64,000 nt of DNA, from the NCBI RefSeq assembly GCF_014137975.1, contig NZ_JACGWZ010000003.1:483944-547943 (forward strand), given 5' to 3'. A program made the translations under genes and the position numbers. Positions 8,270-17,278 of this stretch are shown here, in pieces. A model generated the notes under the pieces. That model was not told where the DNA came from, searched no databases, and saw only the letters and a list, made by a program, of their open reading frames with translations. Position 1 is the stretch's first letter. Each line of letters starts with the position of its first letter. The DNA comes from Halosaccharopolyspora lacisalsi. GTDB lineage: Bacteria; Actinomycetota; Actinomycetes; Mycobacteriales; Pseudonocardiaceae.

Positions 8270-11041
8270 TCAGGACTCCTCGGAACCGGAGGGCTGCGGT
8301 GCCGCCGCTCGTACGTCGTCGATGCGGTACTCGCGGCAGGCCTCGCCGACCTTCGCCGAATCCACCTCACCACGCCGGGCCAGTGCCGCGAGCGTGGCGA
8401 CCACGGTGGATTCGGCGTCGACGAGGAAAACTCGCCGGGCCGCCGGTCGCGTGTCGGAGAACCCGAAGCCGTCGGTGCCGAGACTGACCATCTCCTGGGG
8501 AACCCACGGCTGGATCAGGTCGGGCACCGCCCGCATCCAGTCGCTGACCGCTACCACCGGTCCGTCGGACTGCCCCAACGCGCGGGTGACGTACGGAGTA
8601 CGAGGCTCCTCCTCGGGGTTCAGCAGGTTGTACTGATCGACGGTCTCGGCCTCGCGGCGAAGCTCCGTCCACGAGGTCGCCGACCACACGTCGGCCCGCA
8701 CTCCCCACTCCTCGGCGAGCAGTTCCTGCGCCCGCAAGGCTTCGGGCATGGTCACGCCGGAGGTGAGGATCTGCGCGCCGGGCCCGGAGCGGTCCTGAGC
8801 CTGCCGATAGCGGTACAGCCCGCGCAGGAGCGCGTCCACGTCCAGGTCATCCGGCTCTGCCGGCTGCTGGTAGGGCTCGTTGTAGACGGTGAGGTAGTAG
8901 CAGACGTTCTCGGCGTTCTCGCCGTACATCCGTCGCAGCCCGTCCCGGACGATGTGGGCCACCTCGAAGGCCCACGCCGGATCGTAGGCGACCACGGCCG
9001 GGTTCGTGGCGGCGATCAGCTGCGAATGCCCGTCGGCGTGCTGCAACCCCTCACCGACCAGGGTCGTGCGCCCCGCCGTCGCGCCCAGCAGGAAACCACG
9101 CGTCATCTGGTCGCCCGCGGCCCACAGGTCGTCGGCCGTGCGCTGGAACCCGAACATCGAGTAGAAGACGTAGACCGGGATCATCGGCTCGCCGTGGGTG
9201 GCGTAACTGGTGCCCGCCGCGATGAACGAGGCGGTCGACCCCGCCTCGTTGATGCCCTCGTGCAGGATCTGCCCCTGCTCGCTCTCCCGGTAGGCGAGCA
9301 TGAGCTGGTAGTCCACCGGCGTGTAGGACTGGCCGAGCGGGTTGTAGATCTTCTGGGACGGAAACATCGAGTCCATCCCGAAGGTACGGGCCTCGTCCGG
9401 GATGATCGGCACCAGCCGAGGACCTATCTCGGCGTCCTTGGTCAGCTCCTTGAGCAGTCGGACGAAGGCCATCGTGGTGGCCACCTCCTGCTTGCCCGAG
9501 CCGCGTCGGATGACGTCGTAGACCTTGTCGCCCGGCAGGACCAGCGGCTTGGACCTGACCCGCCGCTCGGGGAGGTACCCACCGAGCTGCTGACGCCGTT
9601 GCTGCATGTACTGGATCTCGTCGGCGTCCTGGCCGGGGTGGTAGTAGGGCGGCAGGTACGGGTCGCGGTCGAGCTGCTCGTCGGAGAGCGGGATCCGCAG
9701 ACTGTCCCGGAACAACTTCAGATCGTCCAGGGTCAGTTTTTTCATCTGGTGCGTGGCGTTGCGGCCCTCGAAATGGGCGCCCAACCCATAGCCCTTGATC
9801 GTCTTGGCCAGGATCACCGTGGGTTGACCGTTGTGCTCCATGGCCGCCTTGTAGGCGGCGTAGAGCTTGCGGTAGTCGTGACCGCCCCGGCGCAGACCCC
9901 AGATCTCGTCGTCGGTGTAGTTCCGGACCATGTCCCTGGTTCGGGGGTCCCTGCCGAAGAAGTGCTCCCGGACGAAGGCGCCGTCGTTGGCCTTGTAGGT
10001 CTGGTAGTCCCCGTCCGGGGTGGTGTTCATCAGGTTGACCAGCGCGCCGTCCCGGTCGGCGTGCAGCAGCGCGTCCCACTCGCGTCCCCACACCACCTTG
10101 ATCACGTTCCAGCCCGCGCCCCGGAAGAACGACTCCAGCTCCTGGATGATCTTGCCGTTGCCCCGCACCGGACCGTCCAGCTGCTGGAGGTTGCAGTTGA
10201 CCACGAAGGTGAGGTTGTCCAGCTCCTCGTTGGCCGCGACCTGCAGCAGCCCCCGCGACTCCGGTTCGTTCATCTCGCCGTCGCCGAGGAACGCCCAGAC
10301 GTGTTGTTGGCTGGTGTCCTTGATCCCGCGGTCCCGCAGGTAGCGGTTGAACCGGGCCTGCATGATCGCGTTCATGGGGCCGAGTCCCATGGTGACGGTG
10401 GGAAACTCCCAGAAGTTCGGCATCAGGCGGGGGTGCGGGTAGGAGGGCAGGCCCCCGCCGGGACCGGCGTGCGAGTACTCCTGGCGGAAACCGTCGAGCT
10501 GGTCGGCACCGATCCGCCCCTCGAGGAAGGCCCGGGCGTAGATGCCGGGGGAGGCGTGGCCCTGGATGTAGAGGTGATCACCTCCCCCGGGATGGTCCTT
10601 GCCGCGGAAGAACCAGTTGAACCCGACCTCGTACATGCTCGCCGATGACGCGAAGGAGGAGATGTGACCGCCGACGCCGATGTCCGGACGCTGCGCGCGG
10701 TGCACCATGACCGCCGCGTTCCACCGCATCCACGCCCGGTAGCGGCGTTCGCTCTCCTCGTCGCCGGGGAACCACGGTTCCCGCTCGGTGGGGATCGAGT
10801 TGACGTAGTCGGTGCTGGTCAGCGAGGGGACGCCGACACCGGCTTCGCGTGAGCGCTGCAATAGCCGCAGCATCAGGTAGCGGGCACGCTGCTGGCCGTT
10901 GGCCGACAGCACGGAGTTGAACGAATCCAACCACTCCTCGGTCTCCTCCGGATCGATGTCCGGCAGGTGCGAGGCCAGCCCGTCCCGAATGACCCGCACG
11001 CGCTGGGGGGAGATGCTCGGCTGGCCGTCATGCTGGGACAC
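8270..11041 (-). CDS. aceE: Pyruvate dehydrogenase E1 component, homodimeric
   Basis: Thiamine-diphosphate enzyme that decarboxylates pyruvate and acetylates the lipoyl E2 of the pyruvate dehydrogenase complex. 923 aa, the usual length for the single-chain AceE. The ThDP motif is visible as [12 protein letters not shown] followed about 27 residues later by [13 protein letters not shown] 11041 is chosen because it has a GAGGAG Shine-Dalgarno and gives the N-terminus [13 protein letters not shown]; the frame extends 16 codons further. It stands between fasR and DUF3052/ahpE as in mycobacteria. The 370-bp upstream gap holds its promoter. Confidence 0.96.
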   Translation of the reverse strand: MSQHDGQPSISPQRVRVIRDGLASHLPDIDPEETEEWLDSFNSVLSANGQQRARYLMLRLLQRSREAGVGVPSLTSTDYVNSIPTEREPWFPGDEESERRYRAWMRWNAAVMVHRAQRPDIGVGGHISSFASSASMYEVGFNWFFRGKDHPGGGDHLYIQGHASPGIYARAFLEGRIGADQLDGFRQEYSHAGPGGGLPSYPHPRLMPNFWEFPTVTMGLGPMNAIMQARFNRYLRDRGIKDTSQQHVWAFLGDGEMNEPESRGLLQVAANEELDNLTFVVNCNLQQLDGPVRGNGKIIQELESFFRGAGWNVIKVVWGREWDALLHADRDGALVNLMNTTPDGDYQTYKANDGAFVREHFFGRDPRTRDMVRNYTDDEIWGLRRGGHDYRKLYAAYKAAMEHNGQPTVILAKTIKGYGLGAHFEGRNATHQMKKLTLDDLKLFRDSLRIPLSDEQLDRDPYLPPYYHPGQDADEIQYMQQRRQQLGGYLPERRVRSKPLVLPGDKVYDVIRRGSGKQEVATTMAFVRLLKELTKDAEIGPRLVPIIPDEARTFGMDSMFPSQKIYNPLGQSYTPVDYQLMLAYRESEQGQILHEGINEAGSTASFIAAGTSYATHGEPMIPVYVFYSMFGFQRTADDLWAAGDQMTRGFLLGATAGRTTLVGEGLQHADGHSQLIAATNPAVVAYDPAWAFEVAHIVRDGLRRMYGENAENVCYYLTVYNEPYQQPAEPDDLDVDALLRGLYRYRQAQDRSGPGAQILTSGVTMPEALRAQELLAEEWGVRADVWSATSWTELRREAETVDQYNLLNPEEEPRTPYVTRALGQSDGPVVAVSDWMRAVPDLIQPWVPQEMVSLGTDGFGFSDTRPAARRVFLVDAESTVVATLAALARRGEVDSAKVGEACREYRIDDVRAAAPQPSGSEES

Positions 11042-11414
11042 GGGACACTCCTCGACGATGTCGTGGGCGTTGTAACCGGGTCGTGGCACCCGGTGACCTC
11101 ATCGTCCCCCATCTTGGTCAGTAACGCGCGTATCGTCATCGTCCCCGACGGGTGTGTCGGAATTCGTGCCCGCGCTCCGGAGCGGACGCCGGTGAACTCA
11201 CACCTCACTCGGGTGTGTGAGGTGCCTACGCTGGCCGGTTGCAGGGGTGGGCGTCTACAGTCGGTTCCCAACGTGCCGCCACGGTGTGTTTTGGCCGTGC
11301 GGGTTGCGTCGGCGGTGGGCCACGGTGTTCGCTGTCGACCAAAGCGTGCAAACCAGGATGTGTGCGGGGCCGGGAGGGTCGCCGTACCGGTGTAGTTGGA
11401 GGAGTGAAAAGACC
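11042..11414. other. Intergenic region between divergent aceE and DUF3052 genes
   Basis: 373 bp without a credible gene. It must contain promoters for aceE (leftward) and the DUF3052 gene (rightward). The one structure I see is the inverted repeat at 11202-11223. A Shine-Dalgarno (TTGGAGGAG, 11397-11405) belongs to the DUF3052 gene. Confidence 0.6.
11202..11223. promoter_or_regulatory. Inverted repeat in the aceE upstream region
   Basis: ACCTCAC (11202-11208) and GTGAGGT (11217-11223) form perfect 7-bp arms around 8 bp, inside a CACAC/GTGTG-rich stretch that offers a second overlapping symmetry. It lies about 160 bp upstream of aceE and 190 bp upstream of the DUF3052 gene. A binding site for a regulator of pyruvate dehydrogenase is possible; no known consensus is matched. 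Confidence 0.25.
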
Positions 11415-11846
11415 GTGGTCGCCGCGGAAGACGCCGGCAAGTCTGAAGTCGACGTCGCCGAGAGGCTCGATATCGAGCCGGACATGGTGGTTCAGGAGCT
11501 TGGCTGGGATGAGGACGTCGATGACGCCCTCCGGGCCTCGGTCGAGCAGCGCTGTGGAAGCGAGTTGCTCGACGAGGAAGCCGATGAGGTGGTCGACGTG
11601 GTGCTGCTGTGGTGGCGCGACGACGATGGTGATCTCACGGACGCGCTCCTCGATGCCATGGCCCCCATGGCCGACGACGGGGTCATCTGGGTGCTGACTC
11701 CCAAAACCGGTCGCGAGGGCTACGTCGAGCCCAGTGACATCGCCGAGGCCGCATCGACATCCAATTTGGCGCAGACGTCCAACGTCAATCTCGACGGTTG
11801 GACGGGAACGCGTCTGGGGTCGCGTAAGACGAAGTCCAAACGGTGA
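11415..11846 (+). CDS. DUF3052 family protein
   Basis: 143 aa, acidic, full-length match to the actinobacterial DUF3052 family (DVAERLDIEPDMVVQELGWD, DEVVDVVLLWWRDDDGDL, WVLTPKTGREGYVEPSDI). Function unknown. GTG 11415 is set by a strong GGAGGAG 9 nt upstream; the frame extends to 11217 without conservation. In mycobacteria the homologue also sits between aceE and ahpE, so the gene is backbone. Confidence 0.9.
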   Translation: MVAAEDAGKSEVDVAERLDIEPDMVVQELGWDEDVDDALRASVEQRCGSELLDEEADEVVDVVLLWWRDDDGDLTDALLDAMAPMADDGVIWVLTPKTGREGYVEPSDIAEAASTSNLAQTSNVNLDGWTGTRLGSRKTKSKR

Positions 11847-11942
11847 TCGGCAGGGCATCGGTAACGCCGGTGCCCTCATACCGGCTTGATCGGTGTAGGT
11901 TCGACGGTGACAGGCTCACGCCGAACAGAAGGGTGCGTGCCC

Positions 11943-12407
11943 ATGACGGTCGAGGTCGGTGCCGAAGCACCGGACTTCACGCTGCCGGACTACAACAAGG
12001 AGCAGGTTTCGCTGTCGTCCTTCCGGGGCGACAAGAACGTGCTGCTGGTGTTCTACCCGTTCGCCTTCAGTGGTGTCTGCCAGGGCGAGTTGTGCCAGGT
12101 ACGTGATGAGCTGGACGACTTCCAGAACGACCAGGTTCAGGTGCTCGGCGTTTCGGTGGACTCCCCGTTCGCGCTGAAGGCGTGGGCGGAGCAGCAGGGC
12201 TACACGTTCCCGCTGCTGTCGGACTTCTGGCCGCACGGTGAGGCCGCCAAGGCCTACGGCGTGTTCAACGAGCAGGCCGGGATGGCCCTTCGCGGGACCT
12301 TCCTCATCGACACCGCGGGCAAGGTGCGCTTCGCCGAGGTGAACCAGCCTGGCGAGCCCCGTGACCAGGCGGCTTGGAAGAAGGCCCTCGCAGAGGTGTC
12401 CGCGTAA
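11943..12407 (+). CDS. ahpE: AhpE-type peroxiredoxin with a CX4C pair
   Basis: Thiol peroxidase reducing peroxides in the cytoplasm; 154 aa, start ATG 11943. It lines up along its whole length with M. tuberculosis AhpE (NVLLVFYPFAFSGVCQGEL, TFPLLSDFWPHG, YGVFNEQAGMALRGTFLID). The peroxidatic Cys is about residue 46. Unlike M. tuberculosis AhpE, which has Asp at the matching position and is called 1-Cys, this protein has a second Cys five residues on (CQGELC), as in the PrxQ/BCP branch. A hairpin follows the stop, then tRNA-Val. Confidence 0.93.
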   Translation: MTVEVGAEAPDFTLPDYNKEQVSLSSFRGDKNVLLVFYPFAFSGVCQGELCQVRDELDDFQNDQVQVLGVSVDSPFALKAWAEQQGYTFPLLSDFWPHGEAAKAYGVFNEQAGMALRGTFLIDTAGKVRFAEVNQPGEPRDQAAWKKALAEVSA

Positions 12408-12418
12408 CGGCTGGTGGT

Positions 12419-12450
12419 GGTCGACCGGTACAGTAGTGTCCCGGTCGACC
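12419..12450 (+). terminator. 10-bp perfect inverted repeat after ahpE
   Basis: GGTCGACCGG (12419-12428) and CCGGTCGACC (12441-12450) pair perfectly around a 12-nt loop that contains TACAGT. It begins 12 nt after the ahpE stop and ends 9 nt before the tRNA. It has no U-tract, so it may be a GC-type actinobacterial terminator, a processing hairpin, or a palindromic operator over the tRNA promoter. Confidence 0.5.
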
Positions 12451-12459
12451 ACGACTGTC

Positions 12460-12531
12460 GGGCGCATAGCTCAGCGGAAGAGCACTCGCCTTACAAGCGA
12501 GGGGTCGCTGGTTCGAGCCCAGCTGCGCCCA
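12460..12531 (+). tRNA. tRNA-Val (anticodon UAC)
   Basis: Cloverleaf read directly: acceptor GGGCGCA (12460-12466) pairs with TGCGCCC (12524-12530); anticodon stem CTCGC/GCGAG around the loop CTTACAA gives anticodon TAC, valine GUA; T-arm contains GGTTCGAGCC. Discriminator A at 12531, followed by CC, so CCA is not fully encoded. The stretch to its right is a decayed accessory island, as is common beside tRNA genes. Confidence 0.97.
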
Positions 12532-12697
12532 CCCTCTCCCACCTGGGGAAATACTCGGGGAAAACACGGTCTCGACGCGCGGGTGAATCAGCGCGGTCGA
12601 TCGACCAGGGCAGTGACGTCCGGCCAGTAGGCCGAGAAGGCCCTGACCCTCCTGCTGAATCAGGTGGACGAGCGGCCGAACCCGCACGAGCGCGACT

Positions 12698-13070
12698 GTT
12701 CAGCAGCTGCTGACGCGGTACTTGGACAAGTACTTCGACCTCGAGGGTTGCGTCTACCCGGCCACCCGGGATCTCGGCATCGAGCAGCCGGTGGTGGTCG
12801 GTGGGCGCTTGGTCACCTTCTGGGAGTCGGTGTCCGACGAGGAGGAATTCGTCCCGCTGGAGGAAGTCGCCCGGCTGATCCGGTGGTTGCCCGAGCTCGC
12901 CCGTTCGCGCGTGCCGAGCACCGGCCGCGGCTGGCCCATGCGACGCACCCGCGCTGATCGACCTCGACGGTTTTGCGATCGGACCGCGTGAGCGGGACCT
13001 GGTGCGGACCACGATGTACTACGAACAGTTCGGCTCGGCACACCGAGCAGGAATACCGGAGCTTCGTTCG
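12698..13070 (+). pseudogene. Aminoglycoside/choline phosphotransferase family remnant with internal deletion
   Basis: The first part (12698-12950) reads TRYLDKYFDLEGCVYPATRD, then GIEQPVVVGGRLVTFWESVS, typical of the N-lobe of APH-family proteins. It then jumps, in another frame, to LIDLDGFAIGPRERDL and TTMYYEQFG (12954-13038), the C-lobe segment carrying the metal-binding Asp. The central 120-150 residues with the catalytic HGD loop are missing. A further shift gives HTEQEYRSFVRS. There is no usable start. Decayed beyond function. Confidence 0.7.
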
Positions 13071-13307
13071 CTCCCCAGCGTTCAGTCGGTGCCACGCCCG
13101 TGCAGCGACCCCAGTCCAATTCACCAGTACCCACGCCAGCACACCCGTAGCCGGCAGCAGAGCCGGGATGAGCGCGATCCCGCCGGGGTAGCAAGCTGCC
13201 TCAGACGTCGTGCACCGCGCCGCAGGGCTTGTCGATCATCGAGCACGGGCGCATTGTGCCTGGACGGACCGCATCAGCGGGCCGTATCGGTCGAATCACC
13301 GTCGTAG

Positions 13308-14304
13308 CTGCGAAACCCGCCGATTACCTTCGCCGCCGCCGAGAAAGCCGATGCCGCCGCACAGCAGGCCAAAGCGAAAGCCAGCACCCCGATCGCCCAC
13401 GCCCCCGACGATCCGGCCGCCGCGCACGCGGCCAACAAGCAGGCAGAAGCCAACGCCAACGCCGCCGCGCAGGCCAGCCAGAACGCGGAAGAAGCTTGGG
13501 CCCGCGTCGACGACATCCGCCGCAAGGCCAAGGACCTGCAGGACCGGTGGGAAGACGACGCCCGGACTGTCAAGAGCAAGCTCAACGACGCCACCAGCGT
13601 CGCACCGGGCTTCTGGGACGCCGTCGGCGACACGTTCTCCGACATGGGCAACTGGGTCGTCGACCACCTCGGCGAGATCGGCGACGGAGCCGGCATGATC
13701 GCCGCGGTCGCCGGAACGCTGTCGTTCATCCCCGGCGTCAACTTCATTACGGGACCGATCATCCTCGTCACCGGCGGAGTCGCCCTGGCGGCCCACGGCA
13801 GTGAAATGGCCGTCGAGGATAAGTGGACCAGTCTGAACGCCTGGGTCGGCCTGGGCACCGACGCACTCGGCATGCTCCCGGTCGTGGGGCCGAGGGCCAA
13901 GGGCGGAACTGCTGCTACGGAGGCACTGCACGTGGCCGACGGACTGGTCGACGCCGGTCGAGTGGGTGCCAAGACTTTCGCCGACGAGGCGTCGAACGCG
14001 GTGACCAAGATGGCAGAGCCCGCTGATGTGGCCAAGGCTTTTGGAAACAAGGTAGCTAGCACTACCGAGGGAGCCGACACGGTCGCGAAGGTGGAATCAG
14101 GGCACTTTCAACGTGGGCACTCAGGTCCCGGTCGCTGCCGACCTGGCGATCGGAAACGAAACCACGGGAAACATCAAGGACGGGACGGGGTACGCCGCCC
14201 TGGGAGGCACAGGGGCTCAAACTTACGGTGACTGGCGGAGAAACATGAGACCGATTGGCGAGATGGGCGGATCCATCGCGAACTTCGCGAAAGCACTAGG
14301 GTAA
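13308..14304 (+). pseudogene. ESX/type VII secretion-associated toxin-like protein, truncated and frameshifted
   Basis: Frame opens after a stop at 13305 with no start codon. An Ala-rich helix (AAAEKADAAAQQAKAKAS) is followed by ARVDDIRRKAKDLQDRWEDD, the SFIPGVNFITGPIILVTGG membrane-like segment and AWVGLGTDALGMLPVVG. This layout is common in actinobacterial putative type VII secreted proteins, but the N-terminal targeting part is gone. Near 14098 the frame slips; the C-terminus continues as GTQVPVAADLAIGNETTG to IANFAKALG and TAA at 14304. Two defects make it a pseudogene. Confidence 0.75.
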
Positions 14305-14313
14305 GAGACGACC

Positions 14314-14979
14314 ATGAGTTCCACGGAAACAACAGACGCATCCGATCATTTTCCGCTTGCTTCCTCGCTGCACTCGGGGGTCGAATCGATTGATCTTGCG
14401 GGGAGCTCGCAGGAACGAGCTGAGAAGCTGCTGGAATCGTTGCAACGCAACATGCCTGGATTGAGTGGCGAACAGCTCCTGCGCGTCATCATGGCCAATG
14501 AGCACTCGGGGCGGCGGATGGCCGAGGAAGGTGTGATCTACGCGGCCAACTTCGTCGGTCGCTCCGCACAAGATCCCACGGCGGCCACTACGGCACAGTT
14601 CACAGTATTGGTCCGTCACGCGGAGCTGAAAGCCTCCCAGCCGCTTACGGTGCTGGCCGAGGAGCTCCGCGGACAAACAGGGCGGGAAGTCGACTTCGTG
14701 GACCTGACCGTCGGTCGCTGCCTTGCCGTCGTCCAAGAGGATCAGGCCGAGCTGGAGGTCAACCTCACCGGTGCGGAGTCACAGGAAACTCGTCGCAGCC
14801 GCCAGTTCCAGCTCATCGTGCCAATGGCCAACCGTAATCAGTTGGCCATCTTCGCCCTGGCCACCGAATTCCTGTGGGACTGGGACGACTACGGCGCCAT
14901 GATGGCCGAAATCTGCCAAACCATCTCCTGGAGCGAGACGCAGCGCCGCTCGATCGCCTCCAAACTGGAAGGACTGTGA
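14314..14979 (+). CDS. Type VII locus-associated protein, function unknown
   Basis: 221 aa, starting 9 nt after the toxin-like remnant. No signal peptide or membrane segment. The N-terminal 70 residues are helical; the rest alternates strands and helices and ends with IVPMANRNQLAIFALATEF and LWDWDDYGAMMAEICQTISW. The spacing directly after a toxin-like gene suggests an immunity or partner protein, but there is no recognised family to confirm this. The frame is intact, unlike its upstream neighbour. Confidence 0.65.
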   Translation: MSSTETTDASDHFPLASSLHSGVESIDLAGSSQERAEKLLESLQRNMPGLSGEQLLRVIMANEHSGRRMAEEGVIYAANFVGRSAQDPTAATTAQFTVLVRHAELKASQPLTVLAEELRGQTGREVDFVDLTVGRCLAVVQEDQAELEVNLTGAESQETRRSRQFQLIVPMANRNQLAIFALATEFLWDWDDYGAMMAEICQTISWSETQRRSIASKLEGL

Positions 14980-15006
14980 CAACAGTGGGTGCCAGGTGAC
15001 TCATGC

Positions 15007-15591
15007 ATGATATTTTACTACATGTTCATCGCGGTTTTCGGAGTTTTTGTCGTCGTTTTCCTGTCCGTCGGAATTTTTGCCATAGCTCAGAATCGACTTC
15101 AGCCGCTTGAAAAGCGCCTGGATCGGGCTCGCCGGGACTTGCTGAAGAAGGAAACGAAAGCGGGCGCGTCGGAGTTGCGTTCCGGCGCGTACTCGAAGGT
15201 GACCCCGGAGATGCTGCGCGATATCGCAAATTCCGAAGGGTTCTGTTTCGTGGACGAGCTCGAGCGCTCTCTCAACTTTCAGAGATCAGTCGTGCAGTCC
15301 GGTGGCGAAAAATCGGGAACCCTTCAGGGCAGTCGCAACGACATGGACAGGGCTCTCGGCTATAAGCGACACCAAGAGCATCTGGAGAATACCCTGAGCG
15401 AAGCGGCCGATGCGGCTGACCTGACCCTGCGTCGCGACGAGCTGGGGGCCTTGCCGAAGGCGGAGATCCTACGCACCGCTCAGGAGCACGGCTGGGCGTT
15501 TCGGGATGAGGAGATCACAGGCAACGAGTGGCGTCTGCTGTTCCGGCGGGAGAATCCTCGGGGCGAGGTGCGGGGGCCGGTGGCGACGTGA
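15007..15591 (+). CDS. Membrane protein with two copies of a short repeated module
   Basis: 194 aa. ATG 15007 is 8 nt after AGGTG; GTG 14989 is a longer alternative. A strong N-terminal membrane anchor (FIAVFGVFVVVFLSVGIFA) is followed by a basic helix. Module copy 1 lies at about residues 61-92 (KVTPEMLRDIANSEGFCF), copy 2 at about 148-182 (ALPKAEILRTAQEHGWAF ... EWRLLFRR). Both resemble the C-terminus of the 5600 gene. Overlaps the next gene by GTGA, so they form an operon. Its first 80 bases are AT-rich. Role unknown; an immunity-like role is a guess. Confidence 0.6.
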   Translation: MIFYYMFIAVFGVFVVVFLSVGIFAIAQNRLQPLEKRLDRARRDLLKKETKAGASELRSGAYSKVTPEMLRDIANSEGFCFVDELERSLNFQRSVVQSGGEKSGTLQGSRNDMDRALGYKRHQEHLENTLSEAADAADLTLRRDELGALPKAEILRTAQEHGWAFRDEEITGNEWRLLFRRENPRGEVRGPVAT

Positions 15592-16253
15592 CTGGGCAGG
15601 AGCGCTCGCCGGAGGCGGAGTTCCTGGCTCGGCTCGACGGACTGACCACCGACATCTCGGGAACGGCTCGGGTTTCGCTGGCGGAGATGCCCGGCCGGAT
15701 GTCGCTGTCCCGCTACCGCGAGCTCGCCGCCACTCGCGGGGGGACCGTGGAGGGGATCTCACGCAGCGGGGGCTCGCTCCACTTCCAGGTCAAGCGCGCC
15801 AGGACGTCCGCAACGACACAGCGGCTCGGCCCGGAGTTCCTCAGCGGCCCCAGTCTCACCGAACTGCGCGACAGTCCCCCGGCGCGGGAAGAAGCGGCGC
15901 GGGTGCTGCGCGAGACCAGCGTGGACGTCCTCTCCGACGCGGTTCTCGACGCGGTGCGTGGTCGCCATCTCGCCTGGCGGCGCAAGGTCGTGCGGTTCGG
16001 TTGGCTCAGTGCGTTACCCGCGGTGTTCGCGTTCACCGGCTTCCTCGCCCCCGACCTGTGGCGCGATGGCCACACCGGCGCCGGAAACGTTCTCGCGATC
16101 GCGTCACTGGTGTCGGTCGTGCTCTTCGCGGTCTTGCTCCCGCTTCCCATCCGATTCGAGAAGTCCCGCAAGGCCGCCATCGGCGACTACAAGTCAGCCT
16201 ACGAACGAGTCGTCTCCGCGGCACTCGTTCCCAGCGGCCGCTCGCGCGAATGA
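15588..16253 (+). CDS. Two-pass membrane protein with one copy of the repeated module
   Basis: 221 aa from GTG 15588, which overlaps the previous stop as GTGA. The module lies at about residues 37-70 (RMSLSRYRELAATRGGTVEG, ending SLHFQVKR). Two membrane helices follow at about 145-190 (SALPAVFAFTGFLAP and VLAIASLVSVVLFAVLLPL). The end is basic and cytoplasmic-looking. Last intact gene of the island; it converges on the TetR gene. Not recognised in any named family. Confidence 0.6.
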   Translation: MTGQERSPEAEFLARLDGLTTDISGTARVSLAEMPGRMSLSRYRELAATRGGTVEGISRSGGSLHFQVKRARTSATTQRLGPEFLSGPSLTELRDSPPAREEAARVLRETSVDVLSDAVLDAVRGRHLAWRRKVVRFGWLSALPAVFAFTGFLAPDLWRDGHTGAGNVLAIASLVSVVLFAVLLPLPIRFEKSRKAAIGDYKSAYERVVSAALVPSGRSRE

Positions 16254-16288
16254 CTCTGGCGCTGTCGTAGCCCCCCTCAGCAGACGCT

Positions 16289-16951
16289 TCATCGGTGCAG
16301 AGCCGAGGCCATGAGGTTGTCGGCCAGTCCGGAGGCGGCCTGTCGGTCGAGCGGGGCATGGCCGAGCAGGAGTCGGTACCACAGGACCCCGTATGCCTGG
16401 TCGACCGGAACGCCCAGGTCGACATCGGCGGCGATCTCGCCGCGCTGTTGCCCGCGCTCCAGGAGTTCGCGCAACTCCTCGCGCCGTGTCGCGGTGAAGT
16501 CCGCGACGGCTTCGGTCAGGTAGGAGCCCTGCTGGGCACCGGCCATGATCCGACGCAACATCCGCTGGTTGGCCGACTGCGCTGCTCCTGCGAAAGTATC
16601 GGCCAGGAACGTGGTCAGGTCCTCGTGCACCGTTCCGGTGTCGGGCACGCGGGCACGCGTGTGGGCTCGCCGGTTCATCGCCTCGGCCACGACGGCCCCT
16701 TTCGAGGGCCACCAGCGGTAGAGCGTTTGCTTACCGACTCCAGCGGCCTGGGCGATCGCCTCCATCGTGAGGTGCCGACCATCGCGCACCAAGCCCGTGC
16801 AGGCATTGAGGATCGTCTCGCGCGCAGCCTCGTCGCGCCGGTGAATATCGACGATACCGCCGCCGGCGGCATCGTCCTGACGACGTCCGGAGGACTCGTC
16901 CCACCGGGGCGCCGACGTGCCGGCCTGACCGCCCACTCCTTTACTCGTCAC
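16289..16951 (-). CDS. TetR/AcrR family transcriptional regulator
   Basis: About 220 aa. The helix-turn-helix is clear: ETILNACTGLVRDGRHLTME then IAQAAGVGKQTLYRWWPSKG. The C-terminal ligand domain ends GVLWYRLLLGHAPLDRQAA, the TetR_C 'YRxLxxxxPxD' pattern. The start is uncertain: GTG 16951 gives about 30 residues before the first helix, but the frame is open to 17263. No adjacent divergent efflux or enzyme gene tells its target. Confidence 0.88.
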   Translation of the reverse strand: MTSKGVGGQAGTSAPRWDESSGRRQDDAAGGGIVDIHRRDEAARETILNACTGLVRDGRHLTMEAIAQAAGVGKQTLYRWWPSKGAVVAEAMNRRAHTRARVPDTGTVHEDLTTFLADTFAGAAQSANQRMLRRIMAGAQQGSYLTEAVADFTATRREELRELLERGQQRGEIAADVDLGVPVDQAYGVLWYRLLLGHAPLDRQAASGLADNLMASALHR

Positions 16952-17278
16952 GTGCTCGGTCAGACCCGACAAATCCACACCGGCTGGCTCGAGAACGACC
17001 ACGACCGGATCGGTTACGCGCCACACGCCCGGGGCGGTCATCGGCTCCCGCCCTCGCAGCTCGTCTACCGGCTGGCCGTGGGCTACGGAACTCGACGCGG
17101 ACTCCGCACTCGCCGAGGGCACTGACCCCGGCTGTCGGTGCTGGTTCCCGCCCAGTTCGCGCGCTCGCCACAAGAAGCGCCTGCCGCGTCCGAGCGTCCG
17201 GTCGGTGCTGCGCGGCGTTCGGGCTGCTTCGATGAACCCGTACGGCCGGATCCGCAACGCCACGTTTCCGGTGACGTA
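16952..17278. other. Intergenic region between the TetR and HNH genes
   Basis: 327 bp. I see no convincing gene, repeat or terminator. The TetR frame remains open through most of it, but the encoded residues look like random high-GC sequence. Confidence 0.5.

Noticed and set aside
8150..10648. 832-codon plus-strand frame opposite aceE
   Set aside because: Antisense shadow; aceE is unambiguous.
13274..14080. 268-codon minus-strand frame opposite the toxin-like remnant
   Set aside because: Ala/Ser/Pro-rich shadow; the plus strand shows the family segments although broken.
16951..17263. N-terminal extension of the TetR regulator to 17263
   Set aside because: About 100 added residues lack any domain and TetR helix 1 begins close to the shorter start.
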